A DNA stretch of 64,000 nucleotides from Sambucus nigra (GCA_949130495.1 OX422214.1:1720046-1784045); one strand, 5' to 3'. Positions 22,620-34,508 are shown, numbered from the stretch's first letter. Translations and numbers: made by a program. The notes: generated by a model not told the origin, from the letters alone.

Positions 22620-23225
22620 AGGATCCCACCGAGGCCACTCCACCTAGGGTCACTGCAGAAATGACATTCGTGAAGTGCCACTGCAAGGGTCACTCCAGAA
22701 ATGACATTTGAGAAGTACCACGTAAGAGCCACTACAAAAGTCTAGGATTGAGAAGGGCTGTTGTAAGGGTCACTTCAGAAATGACATTCGTGAAGCGCCA
22801 TCGCAAGGGTCACTGCAAAAATGACATTTGAGAAGTGTCGCGTAAAGGCCACTGCAGAAGTCCAGGATTGAGAAGGGTTGCCGCAAGGGTCACTGCAGAA
22901 ATGACATTCGTGAAATGCCACCGTAAGGGTCACTATAGAAATGACATTTGAGAGGTACCGTATAAGGGCCACTACAGATGTCCAGGATTGAGAAGGGCCA
23001 CCGCAAGGGTCAGTGCATAAATGACATTCGTGAGGTGCCACCGCAAGGGTCACTACGAAAATGACATTTGAGAAGTACCGCATAAGGGCCACTGCAAAAG
23101 TTCAGGATTGAGAAGGTCCGCCGTAAGGATCACTGCAAAAATGACATTCGAGAAGTGCCACCACAAGGGTCACTATGGAAATTACATTTGAGAAGTGCTC
23201 CGCAAGGGCCATTACAGAAATTAAA
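22620..23225. repeat. minisatellite 4, 120-bp higher-order repeat (3 x 40), five units
   Basis: gacattcg cores lie at 22663, 22783, 22903, 23023 and 23143, spacing exactly 120. Each 120-bp unit contains three related 40-bp parts: '..ggtcactgcagaaatgacattcgtgaagtgcca', '..ggtcact.c.aaaatgacatttgagaagta', and '..ggccact.cagaagtccaggattgagaagg'. Confidence 0.93.
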
Positions 23226-23860
23226 GATTGTGAAGGAACCACCCCAAGGTCCCGGTAGAAACTCATATTGAACAGGAACCCCTAGGGTCCCAACAGAAAC
23301 TCATATTGAGAAGGAACCCACCCAGGGTCCCAGCTGGAACCACCCAGGGTCCCGGTATAAACTCATATCGAGAAGGGACCACCCCAGGGGAAGAAACTCA
23401 TATTTAGAAGGAACCCACCCAGGGTCCCGGCAGAAACTCAATATGAGCAGGAACACCCTAGGGTCCCAGTAGAAACTTATATTTAGAAGGAACCACCCCA
23501 GGGTCCCGAAAGAAAATCATATTGAGAAAGAACCTCACCCAGGGTCCCGACATAAACTCATATTGAGAAGGAACCCACCCAGGGTCCCGGCAAAAACTCA
23601 TACTGAGCAGGAACCCTCAGGGTCCCGATAGATTCTCATATTGAGAAGGAACGACCAAGGTTCCCGATAGAAACTCATATTTAAAAGGAACCCACCCAGG
23701 GTCCCTGCAGGAACTCATATTGAGCAGGAACCCCCAGGGTCCCGGCAGAAACTCATATTGAAAAGGAACCCACCCAGGGTCCCGGCACAAAGTTATATTG
23801 AGCAGGAACCCCCAGGGTGTCGGCATAAACTCATATTGAGAAGGAACCCTCAAGGTCCCT
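23226..23860. repeat. minisatellite 5, about 40 bp, some 15 units
   Basis: Consensus: 'cccagggtcccggcagaaactcatattgagaaggaaccca' in substance, with units varying from about 38 to 41 bp. It follows array 4 directly and shares its 'attgagaagg' phrase, suggesting a common origin of the two units. Confidence 0.92.
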
Positions 23861-24628
23861 TAACAATAGATAATGTCAGGGTGAGGAGCAGTCAAGGTCC
23901 TCCCCCTCAGATTCCAAAAAATAGGCAAGGATGAGGGAGTGGCTATCATGGGAAACTCCTCATCATGAAACGTCATTCTTTAAAATAACACTAGTATTAA
24001 CACTTTGCTTTCTTATACAGGTAGCCTAGTTGAGCAGGCAGGGCTCAAATAGGCCAATTGGGACCTCCTGGGAGTTTTTGGCTTGGCCGCTGAAGGATAA
24101 GGTATTTTGGGCAAGCCCAACCACTTAGCACTATAGGATTGAGAGAATACTAGTAGGAAGACCCAAAAGTCACTCAAGATTACATACACTTCAAACTTAG
24201 TCACAAGTGAAGTGAGCAGCCAAAGGGATGGCTGCTCACAAGAAAAGAACTGTTTATGAAATGATTTTAAAGGAGAGGGTCATCTAAACCCCTCTCAAGA
24301 GAAATGATTTTAGAAGGGGGTCCTCAAGACCCCCACCCCCCCCCAAGCTTACAAAGATTTTAGAGGAGGTGGTCCTCGAGACCCCCCCTCATGTTTACAA
24401 AGTTTGTACCAAAAGTTACCGTTTCAAAAGATATTTAGCAAATTAGATATTTTGTCTCCATTAGAAGACATATTTTCTTTTGAACTTTGGTTGGCACCAG
24501 GGGCATCTGCCAGAAGGGACAGGTAGAGCTGCCTGCAGGGATGGACAAATAGTACACTGCAGACTTTGTCCCTCACCAACCCTCTAAGTTTTGGTGCCAA
24601 AAGTTCCAACCCAGCCTTAGTACCCAAG
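23861..24628 (+). other. upstream part of the LTR-like promoter region
   Basis: Non-repetitive and GC-richer than its surroundings, with a poly-C run at 24330-24344. It lies immediately before the TATA box. No coding content recognised. Confidence 0.5.
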
Positions 24629-24638
24629 TATAAATAGG
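24629..24638 (+). promoter_or_regulatory. TATA box of the giant LTR-like block
   Basis: tataaatagg is followed 25-100 bases later by a typical plant LTR leader (ctctctagtattctctccctcctctctcta). This fixes the transcription direction as plus. Confidence 0.7.
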
Positions 24639-25006
24639 ACCCTTGGGCAAGGTCATGAAATATAGAAAAACTGAACAGCAAAGTCACTCTGTCAAAATCA
24701 CACCAGAACCTCTCTAGTATTCTCTCCCTCCTCTCTCTAAGTGCTAAGTGCCTTGTTATTTCACTCCCCACTGACAGCCATCACTCTTAGGAGATCCTCT
24801 TAAGAAAATTACTATTATTGTTGTGGAAGTTAGTCTTCTTGCAGGGAGGGAGTTCCAGCTTGAGCTCCATTTTTACCAAAAGGAGAAGGTCTCATTAGAA
24901 GTTTCTCTAGAAGTTCGTGAGAACCTTGCAGACAGCGTCCATTGGAGTGGGTTACGCCTCACCCTTTCCAGTTATTCATAGACCCCAGTCTCACTACCCT
25001 CCTACA

Positions 25007-25759
25007 CATTTGAAGAGTGTTTGGGTTTACTTCTACATCCCACAAAGAAGAAAACTTTTTTATTATTGCGACATTCTCAAACGGTAAAAGGCATCGTGTG
25101 TGGTTGATGGGTTCCTAAAAGTCCTCTGGGTTGATTCCGAGACCACTATGTACCTCTGTGGTTATGTTCTTGGCAGATGTGTGTATAAGAAGGAGTGATG
25201 GGGCTTGGATGGAGTCAAGTAGAGTGTTGTAAGTCTTACTGTCTTGTACTTGTAATACCGTACTTACTGGATTTGAGGCTAGGGTTGTCCGAGGTTTTCT
25301 CCCGTTATGGGTTTTTCCTCGTACATCGCGACGTAGTTTAACTAATTTACCTTTTATCTTGCTAAATAACTTAGAATGCGTGCTTTGGATAATACAAGAT
25401 AAAATTTGGTTTAATTGTTACACTTAATTAAATTGGTGCAAATTCTATTTGGGTAAATGTTAATTTAATTCAAGTCATTAATTTTATTGGATAAAATTTT
25501 TTTTGTCCTAATATTGCAAATTGAATATTTATTGTTAGGAAAATTTCTAGGACTTGGGTTGAGTGAATATGTTAAAGTTAAACATGTATTTGTTGATTAA
25601 TTTAATTTCACTTTGAGTTAAGTTTAATTTTAATTTAAAAGAAATTAAAATTTAGTTTATGAAAAATTTGTCGAGCCATCTTTATTCTGCATCTTCAAAA
25701 GGAAATTGAAATTGACTTTTTGTAAGATTTTAAAAAATTGGGGGCCCTATCATTTTTCA
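25007..25759 (+). mobile_element. copia-type LTR, right-hand part (LTR C)
   Basis: It aligns with LTR A from 4853 and with the solo LTR D from 36233: 'catttgaagag..gtttgggttt', 'acatcccacaaagaagaa', 'ggcttgga.gg.gtc.ag..gagtgttgtaagtctt', 'tgaggctagggttgtccgaggtttt', 'tcctcgtacatcgcgacgtag', and an end of ggggccctatcatttttca. The left half is missing, cut by the block at 17738-25006. No primer-binding site follows (gaaagaagtg...), so it was a 3' or solo LTR. It may be the lost 3' LTR of gag-only copy 2. Confidence 0.8.
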
Positions 25760-26949
25760 GAAAGAAGTGACTATTTATCCATTTGTTAATATTACTAGGT
25801 TGTGGTACTGATATACTTTTTTATAGATGAGTTTGGTTAATTGAAAGAAGTGACTATTTATTCTTTTTAGTATGTTTCGATACCTTCTGATAATAGTCTT
25901 TGTGACATTGCAATGTAACCGTATAGAGATTATTTTTAACAAAATAATGCATGCTGTATATGGGTCATTTGGGTTCATAGAGATTAATAAAAGAGATACC
26001 CGTTGCAATAATATTATGTATTTGAATTTTCTCTGAAATACTTTTGAAATACAACTCTCGATAGTAATTCTTATGTGGTAAGAGCTAATTTATTGACTCG
26101 TACCTACATAAGAATTTAGATAATATCTGTCCTTTGAATTGTGTGGTTTATTTTATTAATTCTTTTGAGCTTGTATCAATACCATTAGTTAATAGTCTTT
26201 TCGGCACAAGAATTTAGATTTAGATTTTGGTCATTTGGAGTACAATTAGTTAATTAAATTCTTAGTTATTTGTTCATAGAGACTTTATCAGGATTCTCAT
26301 TGGCACTAAGATTTGTTGAAAGTTGCTATCTATATTTTTTTCTATTTGTGTGTATGTGCAACTGAGTGATTTATGGATTATGGAACAAATATCTTAACGT
26401 ATTTGATTCTTTGTCAGAAACTGGATAATTCTCAAAATGATATCTTTATTGTTAAATATAAACACTATATTGTGATCCATACCGATCTCTTTATCCATCT
26501 TCTTAACCTTGAGTTGTGTCTAAAGTTAATGATTGATTATATTTGGCTTTCATCAACTATTTGTTTTTATTCCATATGTTTTGTGTTTAGGCATACTAAA
26601 TCAAGAGCATTTTAAGGAAAAAGTGAGAACGCAAAGCCTAAGCTTTTGATTTAAGAGACTATATTGAAAATGACCAGTGATTTCATCTCCTGAGCTTTAT
26701 GTACTTCAAGTCTTGAAAATTAATAAAGATGGTAACCAATAAAAAAATCCATATTATTATCTCTGACATGTTAAAAGCTTGATATTATATACAACTTTAA
26801 TGTTTTAATCATTAGCAATATGTTGCATAAATTTTCTTTAGATCATAAAGTCCGTTGATATATTATTATTTTTTCCAAAATAGTTAGTTTCTTTATGTTA
26901 TATCTAGTTGAAAATTAATGATTTGTTCAAGTGTAATTAGTTTTGATAG
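25760..26949. other. unassigned AT-rich sequence
   Basis: About 1.2 kb with no recognisable domain, LTR or tandem array. The phrase 'gaaagaagtgactattta' occurs twice, at 25760 and 25841. The frames here are short and without motifs. It could be host sequence flanking the truncated Athila element or an old, unrecognisable repeat. Confidence 0.45.
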
Positions 26950-27951
26950 TGTTATCTCCACCTCGACAGAACATTAGGAGAAATGTCAAGGTGTGACCAC
27001 TCTTCGTAATGGGAGAGTCGTTGATTTATCTCCTCCCCCACACGACGCAACCAAAGACAAGGAGATTTCTCCCGGTACGAAAGAGGCCAAAGATGTCCCC
27101 TTTAATGAGAGTGATAAAGACGACACTAGTGCACCCGAGGTAGTAGTGAAACCACCCACCGCAGCACCATTTCCTCAAAGGTTGGTTCCTTACCACAAAG
27201 GAAAGACCCGTGACGAAATGCTAGACGTGCTTAAGCAAGTAAAATTAAATTTATCTTCCCTCGATGCCATTAAGCAAATTCCATCATATGCAAAAGTCGT
27301 CAAGGACTTGTTAATAGTGAAGAGGAAGATGAAGGTAAAGAAGAACGTCTTTCTAGCACAGAATGTGAGCTCCATCCTACTTAATGATCTCCCGCCCAAA
27401 TTCAAAGATCCCAGTGCACCCACCATTTCATGCATCATTGGAGAAAGTAAAATCAAAAAAGCCTTGACTGGGGAGCAAGTGTCAATATCCTCCCTTACGC
27501 TATCTATAGGCAACTTGATCTAGGCAACCTCAAGCCCACGAAGATCACTCTCCAGTTAGAGGATAGAATCGCGAAGATCCCAAGAGGTATAGTTGAGTAC
27601 GTGATCATCAAAGTTGACAATTTCTACTTCTTAGTAGACTTTGTCATTTGGAACACGGATCCCTCCTTCACCTCGAGAAATCATGTTCCCATCATTCTTG
27701 GCTGCCCATTCTTAGCTTTAGCTAATGCAATTATCAATACTCAAAATGGGCAGACGCAACTCACCTTTGGGAACATGACCTTAGAGACTAACATCTTCTA
27801 TATAGTCCAATATACGGGGGACGAAGATGATCTTCACGCGGTGAGCCTAATCGACGAGACCGTAGCGGAGTATTTTGAGGAAAATTATTATGGAGATGCC
27901 CAAGGGTCCTATTTAGTATCGAGCCACGAGAGTGAGGGAACGTATACCTAA
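26950..27951 (+). pseudogene. Athila gag C-terminus and aspartic protease
   Basis: T-T-L-R-N-G-R-V-V (about 26996) is the usual start of the gag-protease linker of Athila elements. Then comes a region ending P-P-K-F-K-D-P, followed by C-I-I-G, as just before the protease. The active-site stretch survives only after a frameshift near 27470, reading D-W-G-A-S-V-N instead of the usual D-L/S-G-A-S. Past a stop, I-L-G-C-P-F-L-A (about 27695) is the second conserved protease motif, with Cys where Arg is usual. The protease would cut the polyprotein. A stop at 27949-27951 ends the frame. The 5' end is truncated: weak similarity starts at about 26950. Confidence 0.85.
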
Positions 27952-29136
27952 TTTGAGAGGAAAGTTGAGGAGTTAAGAGAGTTACTTGACAAGAGAGTGT
28001 CGGACGAGGACACGAGAGATGTAAATTGGGTTTCTCGATTCGAGGAGTTACCGCCGAGGGAGACACGCATGGTTTCCTCATACGAAAAATTTTCGACTCT
28101 CAAATTGAAGAAACTACCTTCCCATATTAAATATGCATACCTAGGAGAGGACGAAACATTTCCCGTTGTTGTCTCCTCTATCCTAGACAAAGAGCAGGAG
28201 GGTAAACTATTAAAGATTCTGAGGAAGCATCAAAGTTCTTTCGGTTAGTGTATTGCTGATTTAAAGGGGATAAGTCCTTTGATTTGCGCCCACAAGATCC
28301 ATCTCAAAGAGGATGTCAATCCGTCAAGAGAAATGCAAAGAAGACTAAATCCCAATATGAAAGAAATGGTGAGAACCGAAATCATTAAGCTATTGGATGT
28401 CGGGATTATCTACCCAATCTCGGATAGAAAGTGGGTGAGACCTATTCAAGTTGTCCCGAAGAAGTCGAGTATGAAAGTGATTGAGAATGCTAAGGGAGAG
28501 ATAGTTCCCCAATGTACCACCACGGGGTGGCGTATTTGCATTGATTACCGAAAACTCAATGCGGTAACTAGGAAAGACCATTTCCCCTTGCCATTTATTG
28601 ATCAGATGCTCGAGAGAGTAGCAAGACACCCTTACTATTGCTTCCTTGATGGTTATTTTAGATATAACCAAATTGAGGTAGATGTAATTGACCAGGAGAA
28701 AATGACCTTCACTTGCCCCTTTGGTATGTTTGCCTACAAACGTATGCCATTTGGCTTGTGTAATGCACCCGCGACCTTTCAAAGGTGCATGTTCAGCTTA
28801 TTTAGTGACATGGTTGAGAGAGGACTCGAAGTGTTCATGGACAATTTGAGTATTTTTGGCACCTCTTTTGATCGTTGTCTAGAAAAAATGGAAAAAGTAC
28901 TTGCCCGGTATGTGGAAAAGAACTTAGTGCTAAATTAGGAGAAATGCCATTTTATGGTCACTGAGGGAATAGTTCTTGGCCACATAGTTTCAACCAAGGG
29001 GATAGAAGTTGATAGAGCTAAGATAGATGTCATAGCTGATCTACCTTCACCAAAATTTCTCAAAGACGTGCGCTCCTTCTTGGGCCACGATGGGTTTTAT
29101 CGAAGGTTCATTAAGGACTTTAGAGCCATCGCTTGA
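27952..29136 (+). pseudogene. Athila reverse transcriptase
   Basis: From 27997 a linker leads to the RT domain. Recognisable motifs are W-R-I-C-I-D-Y-R-K-L-N-A-V-T (about 28530), F-P-L-P-F-I-D-Q-M-L, F-L-D-G-Y, M-P-F-G-L-C-N-A-P-A-T-F-Q-R-C-M, and the catalytic box F-M-D-N at 28834-28845, where the second Asp of F-M-D-D is Asn. Frames are broken by tag at about 28246 and 28936 (both at a Trp position, tgg to tag) and tga at 29134-29136 (cga to tga). RT copies the element RNA into DNA. With the catalytic Asp lost, this copy could not do so even if repaired elsewhere. Confidence 0.92.
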
Positions 29137-29681
29137 CCCTTAAGCAACCTACTCATGAAGGGCACCCCATTTGAATGGGCATAAGCATGACATAGTGCTT
29201 TTCAAAAAATAAAAACTATGCTTGTGTCCGCTCCCATCATACAAGTTTCGGATTGGTCCTTACCATTCGAACTCATGTGTGATGCTAGAGATTATGTGAT
29301 AGGGGTTGTTTTGGGGCAAAGAAAAGACAAACATGCTCATGTCATCTACTACGCTAGCCGGACTCTTACTGGACCACAACTGAATTACTCCACCACAGAG
29401 AAGGAGTTGCTAGCGGTAGTCTTTGCTCTTAACAAATTTTGGTCCTACCTTATTTGTTATCCCATAACTTGCTTCACCAACCACGCAGCATTAAAATACC
29501 TACTTGCGAAGAAAGACACAAAGCCGCACCTCTAAGGTGGATCCTACTCCTACAAGAGTTTAATCTCTCCATTAAATATAAGAAAGGAGTGGAAAACATC
29601 ATTGCCAACCACTTATCACGGCCTTCGTCCAACGTACCTAGTTACCCAATACCCATATATGAATACTTCCTGAATGAGTAA
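29137..29681 (+). pseudogene. Athila RNase H
   Basis: It follows RT after several stops (29183-29193). Motifs: F-E-L-M-C-D-A (first catalytic Asp present), T-E-K-E-L-L-A-V-V-F-A (Glu present), F-T-N-H-A-A-L-K-Y-L (third acidic residue, Asp in the family, is Asn; codon 29479-29481) and A-N-H-L-S-R (fourth, Asp in the family, is Asn; codon 29607-29609). A single-base deletion near 29533 shifts the frame between K-P-H-L and R-W-I-L-L-L-Q-E-F. RNase H removes the RNA template during reverse transcription. Two of its four catalytic residues are gone. Confidence 0.9.
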
Positions 29682-30956
29682 CTCTTTCATACCTCTTCTT
29701 TTCCCTGGTTTGCGGATATCGTGAACTATCTTGTCATGGGAGTCATCCCTCCCAATTGGACACGTCAAGATAAGAAGAGGTTTATTACTTGGTCACGCAT
29801 GTTTTTCTATGATGATCCTTTCCTGTTTAAATATTGCACCGACCAAATCATCCGACGTTGTGTACCGGATGACGAGATCACCAAAGTCATCCAATTTTAT
29901 CATTCGAAAGCTTGTGGAGGTCACTTTTCGACAAAAAAGATGGCCGCTAAGATTCTTCAATGAGGCCTCTATTGGCCCACAATCTTCTAGGATGTTAATA
30001 ATTGTTGCAAATCATGCGATAGGTGTCAAAGGATGGGAGCGATTACCCTATGAGACATGATGCCATTGACTCCGATACTCACTATTGAGATTTTCGACTA
30101 CTGGGGTATTGACTTCATGGTCCCTTTCCCCCCAACTTTTGGTTTCCTATACATCCTTATCACGATAGACTATGTTTCTAAATGGGTAGAAGCCATAGCT
30201 ACCAAGACTAATGATAGTAAAGTGGTGATTATGTTCCTATAAGAACACATACTTTCCCCCTTCGGTGCTCCGAAAGTGATAATCAGTGATAATGGCACAC
30301 ACTTTTGCAACAGGCCATTTGCGAAGCTCATGAGAAAGTATGGCGTCGTTCATAAGGTTGAAACGACCTATCACCCACAAACGAATGGGCAAGCCGAACT
30401 AGCGAATCGGGAGATCAAGAATATTCTTGAGAAGACCGTCAATCCCACCCAAAAATATTGGTCACTTCGATTGAACGACTCACTATGGGCCTATCGTGCC
30501 ACATACAATAATTCGCTCGTCATGTCGCCATTTTGCTATGTGTATGGAAAACCTGGCCATCTTCCCGTGGAATTAGAGCACAAGGCGTATTTGGTGATTA
30601 AGAAGTTGAATTATGACATGGATCAATCCGGTGAAGCTCACAAGCTTCAATTGAATGAATTAGAAGAGATACGTAATGATGCGTATGGGAACGCAAAAAT
30701 TTCCAAAGAAAGGATGAAACTCGCTCATGATAACATCATTTGCCGTAAAGAGTTTCTTCCCGGACAAAAAGTGCTTCTCTATTACTCTCGGCTTCATCTA
30801 TTTCCGAGCAAGTTGCGGTCACGATGGAGTGTCCCATTTGTTGTAAAGAATGTTTTCCCTTATGGAGCTGTGGAATTAGACGACTTAAAAGGGGGAAATA
30901 CTTTCAAGGTAAATGGACAACGCCTAAAGCCATATCTAGAAGCGTGTGTGGAATAA
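29682..30956 (+). pseudogene. Athila integrase
   Basis: An HHCC zinc region (H-S-K-A-C-G-G-H-F-S then C-C-K-S-C-D-R-C-Q) lies at about 29900-30030 and is broken by stops near 29960, 29990 and 30051. The catalytic core has G-I-D-F-M (first Asp), I-I-S-D-N-G-T-H-F (second Asp) and N-R-E-I-K (Glu), so the DDE residues are present, with one more stop at about 30240. The last open part, 30276-30956, runs through Y-H-P-Q-T-N-G-Q and a GPY/F-like module in which G-P-F is V-P-F. It ends K-P-Y-L-E-A-C-V-E. Integrase inserts the DNA copy into the chromosome. It is non-functional because of the stops. Confidence 0.92.
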
Positions 30957-31372
30957 GTCGAAACCGTTTGGTTTTTGGACCCCGTTTACGGGGTAGAGTG
31001 AGCTTAAAATTAGAGGTCGTCTCACCACCGACGAGTATGGGGTGAATTCTTGTGTATAGTAGTTGTTTATGAGTTAGGTTATTTTTGAGTTCGGAGCATG
31101 GTTCACAAGAGGGATTGAGTTATCACACTTTTTGAGAGAGTTTGCACATATTTCTAGGGCTTGGTCAAGGCAATTTTAGGGCACCCGAGGGTCTAATACA
31201 TTTTTAGGGGCAATACGCACGAGAAGAGATCAACGAGAACACTTAGATTTTGAGAGAAGAGAGAACCCAACCTTTCTGGCCAGCAAATTTCCTCGAACCC
31301 AGGTCGAACTGGTTCGGGGGCCGAACCTATTTGGGGTACTCGCGAACCGGTTCGGGGTACCTGGCAGATTCC
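30957..31372 (+). other. Athila spacer after pol, with palindrome island
   Basis: Non-coding. 31299-31363 carries near- and perfect palindromes, ending in GAACCGGTTCGGGGTACCTG (31344-31363). Once the solo LTR is removed, this island lies a little over 200 bp before the start of the second ORF. The same 20 bases occur in the LTR of the gag-only element at 42209-42228. Confidence 0.6.
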
Positions 31373-34291
31373 TGTGACACCCCGACTAATTAAATACCGA
31401 GTATCTACTCCTTTATTAAATCAATAAAAAATTCCTAGTTGGTTCAGTTAATAGCATCACTGTCGAAAACATTTTAATTATCACTAACCACCTAGTATTT
31501 AAAACGTAAGTTGCCAAATTTTAAGTTAAGTCTGGTTAACATGCAATAAAAGAATACTGAAAGAATCAATATAATCCATTCACCATAACGAAGTAATGAA
31601 ATAACCAACAATAATGATAAGAAGTCCGGAGGAAAAACTCCTCACAACAATCCCACAACAGTAGTAAGTAAAACAAAATACCCTGAATTAATTACATACT
31701 AGAAGTCTGAATAACTGAAATAAATGGAAAGTCTCTAAAAGGAATGGGCGACATGCCCTACAACTGATAAAATACTGAATATGGAGTCAAAGTAGATGAA
31801 GCGTCTATTAGCAAAGTCATGTAGCTTCCACAAACAGCTACAGCTCGTCACCTGTATGAGAATCCTAAGCATGGTGTCCTTGTGGCTGGGCACCTAAAAT
31901 GGTTTTTACAAAAATAGAATTTGAAAGCAAATGGGTCAGAGCCCGAAAGTGGAAATCATTTTAAAAACTGCAAGTGTTTTAAAAACATTAAAACATTAAA
32001 TGCAAAGTACATGTTAGGACGTGCACTCACATGAAATTCTCACCTCTCGACTACATGTTCACTCCCAACGTACAGTACCCATCTAAATGATATACTTATC
32101 TAATCAAACCGTAATAAGTTCTACCCCTTACTACTCGATTCCCATATTACATTCTAGCGTTATCAATCTAAAATAGAGAACTTTACTTAAACTCAGATTC
32201 GCAATTTGTAATACACTTCACTATCAGTTAATCCGTTATGTTTTCTCAAAACATTACCATAATTATATTCACACTATTACATGAAAGTTCCCATAATTAA
32301 GTGTATATTATTCACGTCATAAATATACAATACAAGCATCCCGAGAACTAGCTGCGGTGCACACATACTCTGCTATCCATCCCGGTACATCACGTACATA
32401 AGGATCACATATTCCGAATCTCTCAGGAATAGTTCTCAGATAACAACATCACAAATAATGGAGGCGAACACAGTCACATCACATAGGTCACGCACATACC
32501 TGCTCTCCAACGATCAGCAGACTTATTAACATCCCAATAAGTCCTTCTCTGACCTATGTTCATCGAGGTAACCAGTCTAAATCCGGGCAACACAAGGATT
32601 AGAGGGCCCTAAGCGAACGTAAACCTCCCGTGATAGCAAGTATGGTAGGTATGTCATACACATAAAATCAATACATACACTAAGTATGCACACGTCTTAG
32701 TAATCTCCATAATATATTGGTGGTACACTTCTCATTCTCGTACGGACATATAATACTACACAATTTATATGTTCCCGGTTAATATAATAAATTAGGTCGT
32801 CAATAGTTCTCACATCGTAATAGACACTCACGTCCTACTTCATATTTACCCTTAGGTTCAAACTACACTACTAGGTTTGACTCCTCATTATATCCCAAAC
32901 ATCCCAAATATATCAATTAATCACCAAGGAAAGGTTATCTCTATGTATACACAAGGCTACGGGACACTCGGGATCAAAACAGGCTAAAAAGCCTAAACTG
33001 TCAACTCGTTCGAAGTCTCGTTCGAACGAGGCTGTTCGAACGAGAGTTTGTTCGAACGAACTCGGCTATCTAATGAGATCTCATTCGAACGAGATTATCA
33101 AACGAACTTCACCCTCATTAGAAGTCAAAATTCAACTCATTAGAATCTCGTTCGAACGACCTGGGCAGGTCTTCTAACGAGTGGCCAGTTTCGAGCCCAG
33201 AAATCCTTATTTCATTTTTCCTGATTTTCTTCACTCTTAATCCCACATAAAAATCGACCCAACATCATTTTAAGGTTCATAATTCGTACTAAACACTCAT
33301 AGGTCATAATCAAACGTTTATATAGGGCTAACTCATCTTAAACATCATCAAGTTTTCAAATCTCTTCATTTATCCCCAAATTATATGAATATGAACCCTA
33401 ACAATTATGAATCATCAAAGAGTTTAAATAAATCCGTCTTTGTTTCATCGAAAACGTATTAACATTTGATTATTCACCTACATATAGTTCTACATGCAAA
33501 TCCTCATCACAATACAAGTTTCTAATTTCAAATTAATGGGTTTTTATCAAACTCCAAAGGACAATAAGATTTTTATCAATTCCTACACATGGAAGAAGCA
33601 TTCTCTGAAATTAATTGAAGTTAAACCACTTGGCTTATTTGAATCTCTGATTTTGATGAGGGATGGATGGAGTATCCTCTCTCTCTCTCTGGAGATTTCT
33701 CCTCTCTTCCTTCTCTACAAGCTTTCTTCTCCAAAGTTAATGGTGGCTAGGGTTTGTGCTATAGGAATTCTTTTGGAACAAGTTTCAATAACCTCCGTAG
33801 TCTATTTGGGTATTAGTGGGCTTAGTGGGTTATTGTTAAATCAGATATAAATTCCCAATTTTCGTAGGTTTTAATCCCCAAAAATTCCAAATTACCAAAT
33901 TACCCTTATACGTTGCCGGTGTGGCTTAAAAATGCCCCAGGACTCAAACTAAACCCCCGGCAAGTTTTTTTGACTATTTCGACCCTTCCGGATGCGTTGG
34001 CGCACTCAAAACGACCATATGGTTAATAGAAATAAAATCCACTTTTTAATTATCATAATTATATTCCATGACGCGACTGTCACACGCGTTTCAACAAAAT
34101 TTCCAAATTGCCGTATTTCAATCTCACGACAAATTTCATAATTCAATATTCATATATAATCATATATGCACATTATAATCAAATACCAACTCGCATCTCG
34201 CTAGTATTTTAATCCTGATTAATTTCCAATTAATACACATTTAATTTAATTAATCCCATAAAAAAATATCACAAAAATACGGGGTATTACA
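31373..34291 (-). mobile_element. solo LTR, Tekay-like, inside Athila
   Basis: The plus strand reads tgtgacaccccgac...tacggggtattaca. The minus strand is TGTAATACCCCGTATTTTTG ... GTCGGGGTGTCACA, 2919 bp. The same five bases attcc flank both sides (31368-31372 and 34292-34296), a perfect target duplication, and no internal sequence remains. A palindrome island with TCGTTCGAACGA words lies at 33005-33182, about 1.1-1.3 kb from the LTR start. Confidence 0.93.
33005..33182. promoter_or_regulatory. palindrome island, TCGTTCGAACGA
   Basis: CTCGTTCGAACGAG (33017-33030) is a perfect 14-base palindrome. Further (t)gttcgaacga words lie near 33034, 33050, 33090 and 33148, with shorter 'aacgag' halves between them. 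The same 14-mer occurs in the unrelated LTR D at 35875-35888. Confidence 0.9.
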
Positions 34292-34508
34292 ATTCCCCCC
34301 TATTTTCCTAATTCATTCTCCTCCCTCATTTTTCCCTCCATTCATTTCCCTACGACTTTTCCCCCTCCAAAACCGTCCCCCCTTTCACTTTCAATCCCAA
34401 TCCCTTCCCTCCTTCCTCTCCTTCCAAACACATTCCCATTTCCCACCAAAAATCCATCCCCAACAGCTATAAATTCACCCCCACCCCACATTCATTTCTC
34501 ACACCAAA
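34292..34508 (+). other. C/T-rich leader before second Athila ORF
   Basis: After the solo LTR the sequence is strongly C-rich on the plus strand (ccc.tccctcc..ccaaa) up to the ATG at 34509. It looks like an untranslated leader. The base composition differs sharply from its neighbours. Confidence 0.5.

Larger units (their letters stand above)
17738..25006 (+). mobile_element. giant LTR-like block built from minisatellites
   Basis: It begins tgtgagaacacaaaatcaagggg. Near the right end is a TATA box (tataaatagg, 24629-24638) followed by a leader with CT runs, as in an LTR, and then a junction with a recognisable copia-type LTR at about 25007. At 7.3 kb it would be an exceptionally long LTR, a size otherwise known from Ogre/Tat elements. 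Most of it consists of five successive tandem arrays. I found no matching direct repeats at its ends (taatt versus cattt), so the ends or its status as a solo LTR are not proven. It could also be an LTR plus part of a hypervariable untranslated region. Confidence 0.5.

Noticed and set aside
22775..23092. Minus-strand frame with repeated His/Cys-containing units resembling a zinc-finger protein
   Set aside because: It follows the 120-bp repeat (40 codons) and has no real finger spacing; it is an artefact.
19784..23860. Regular direct repeats that might be taken for a CRISPR array
   Set aside because: Units are contiguous without unique spacers, diverged, and in plant retroelement DNA.
17738..25011. 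Target-site duplication for the giant LTR-like block
   Set aside because: The five bases on the left (taatt) and right (cattt) do not match, and the two flanks belong to different elements, so no claim is made.
26373..26615. 80-codon open frame in unassigned sequence
   Set aside because: No domain, no similarity to the elements around it, AT-rich chance frame.
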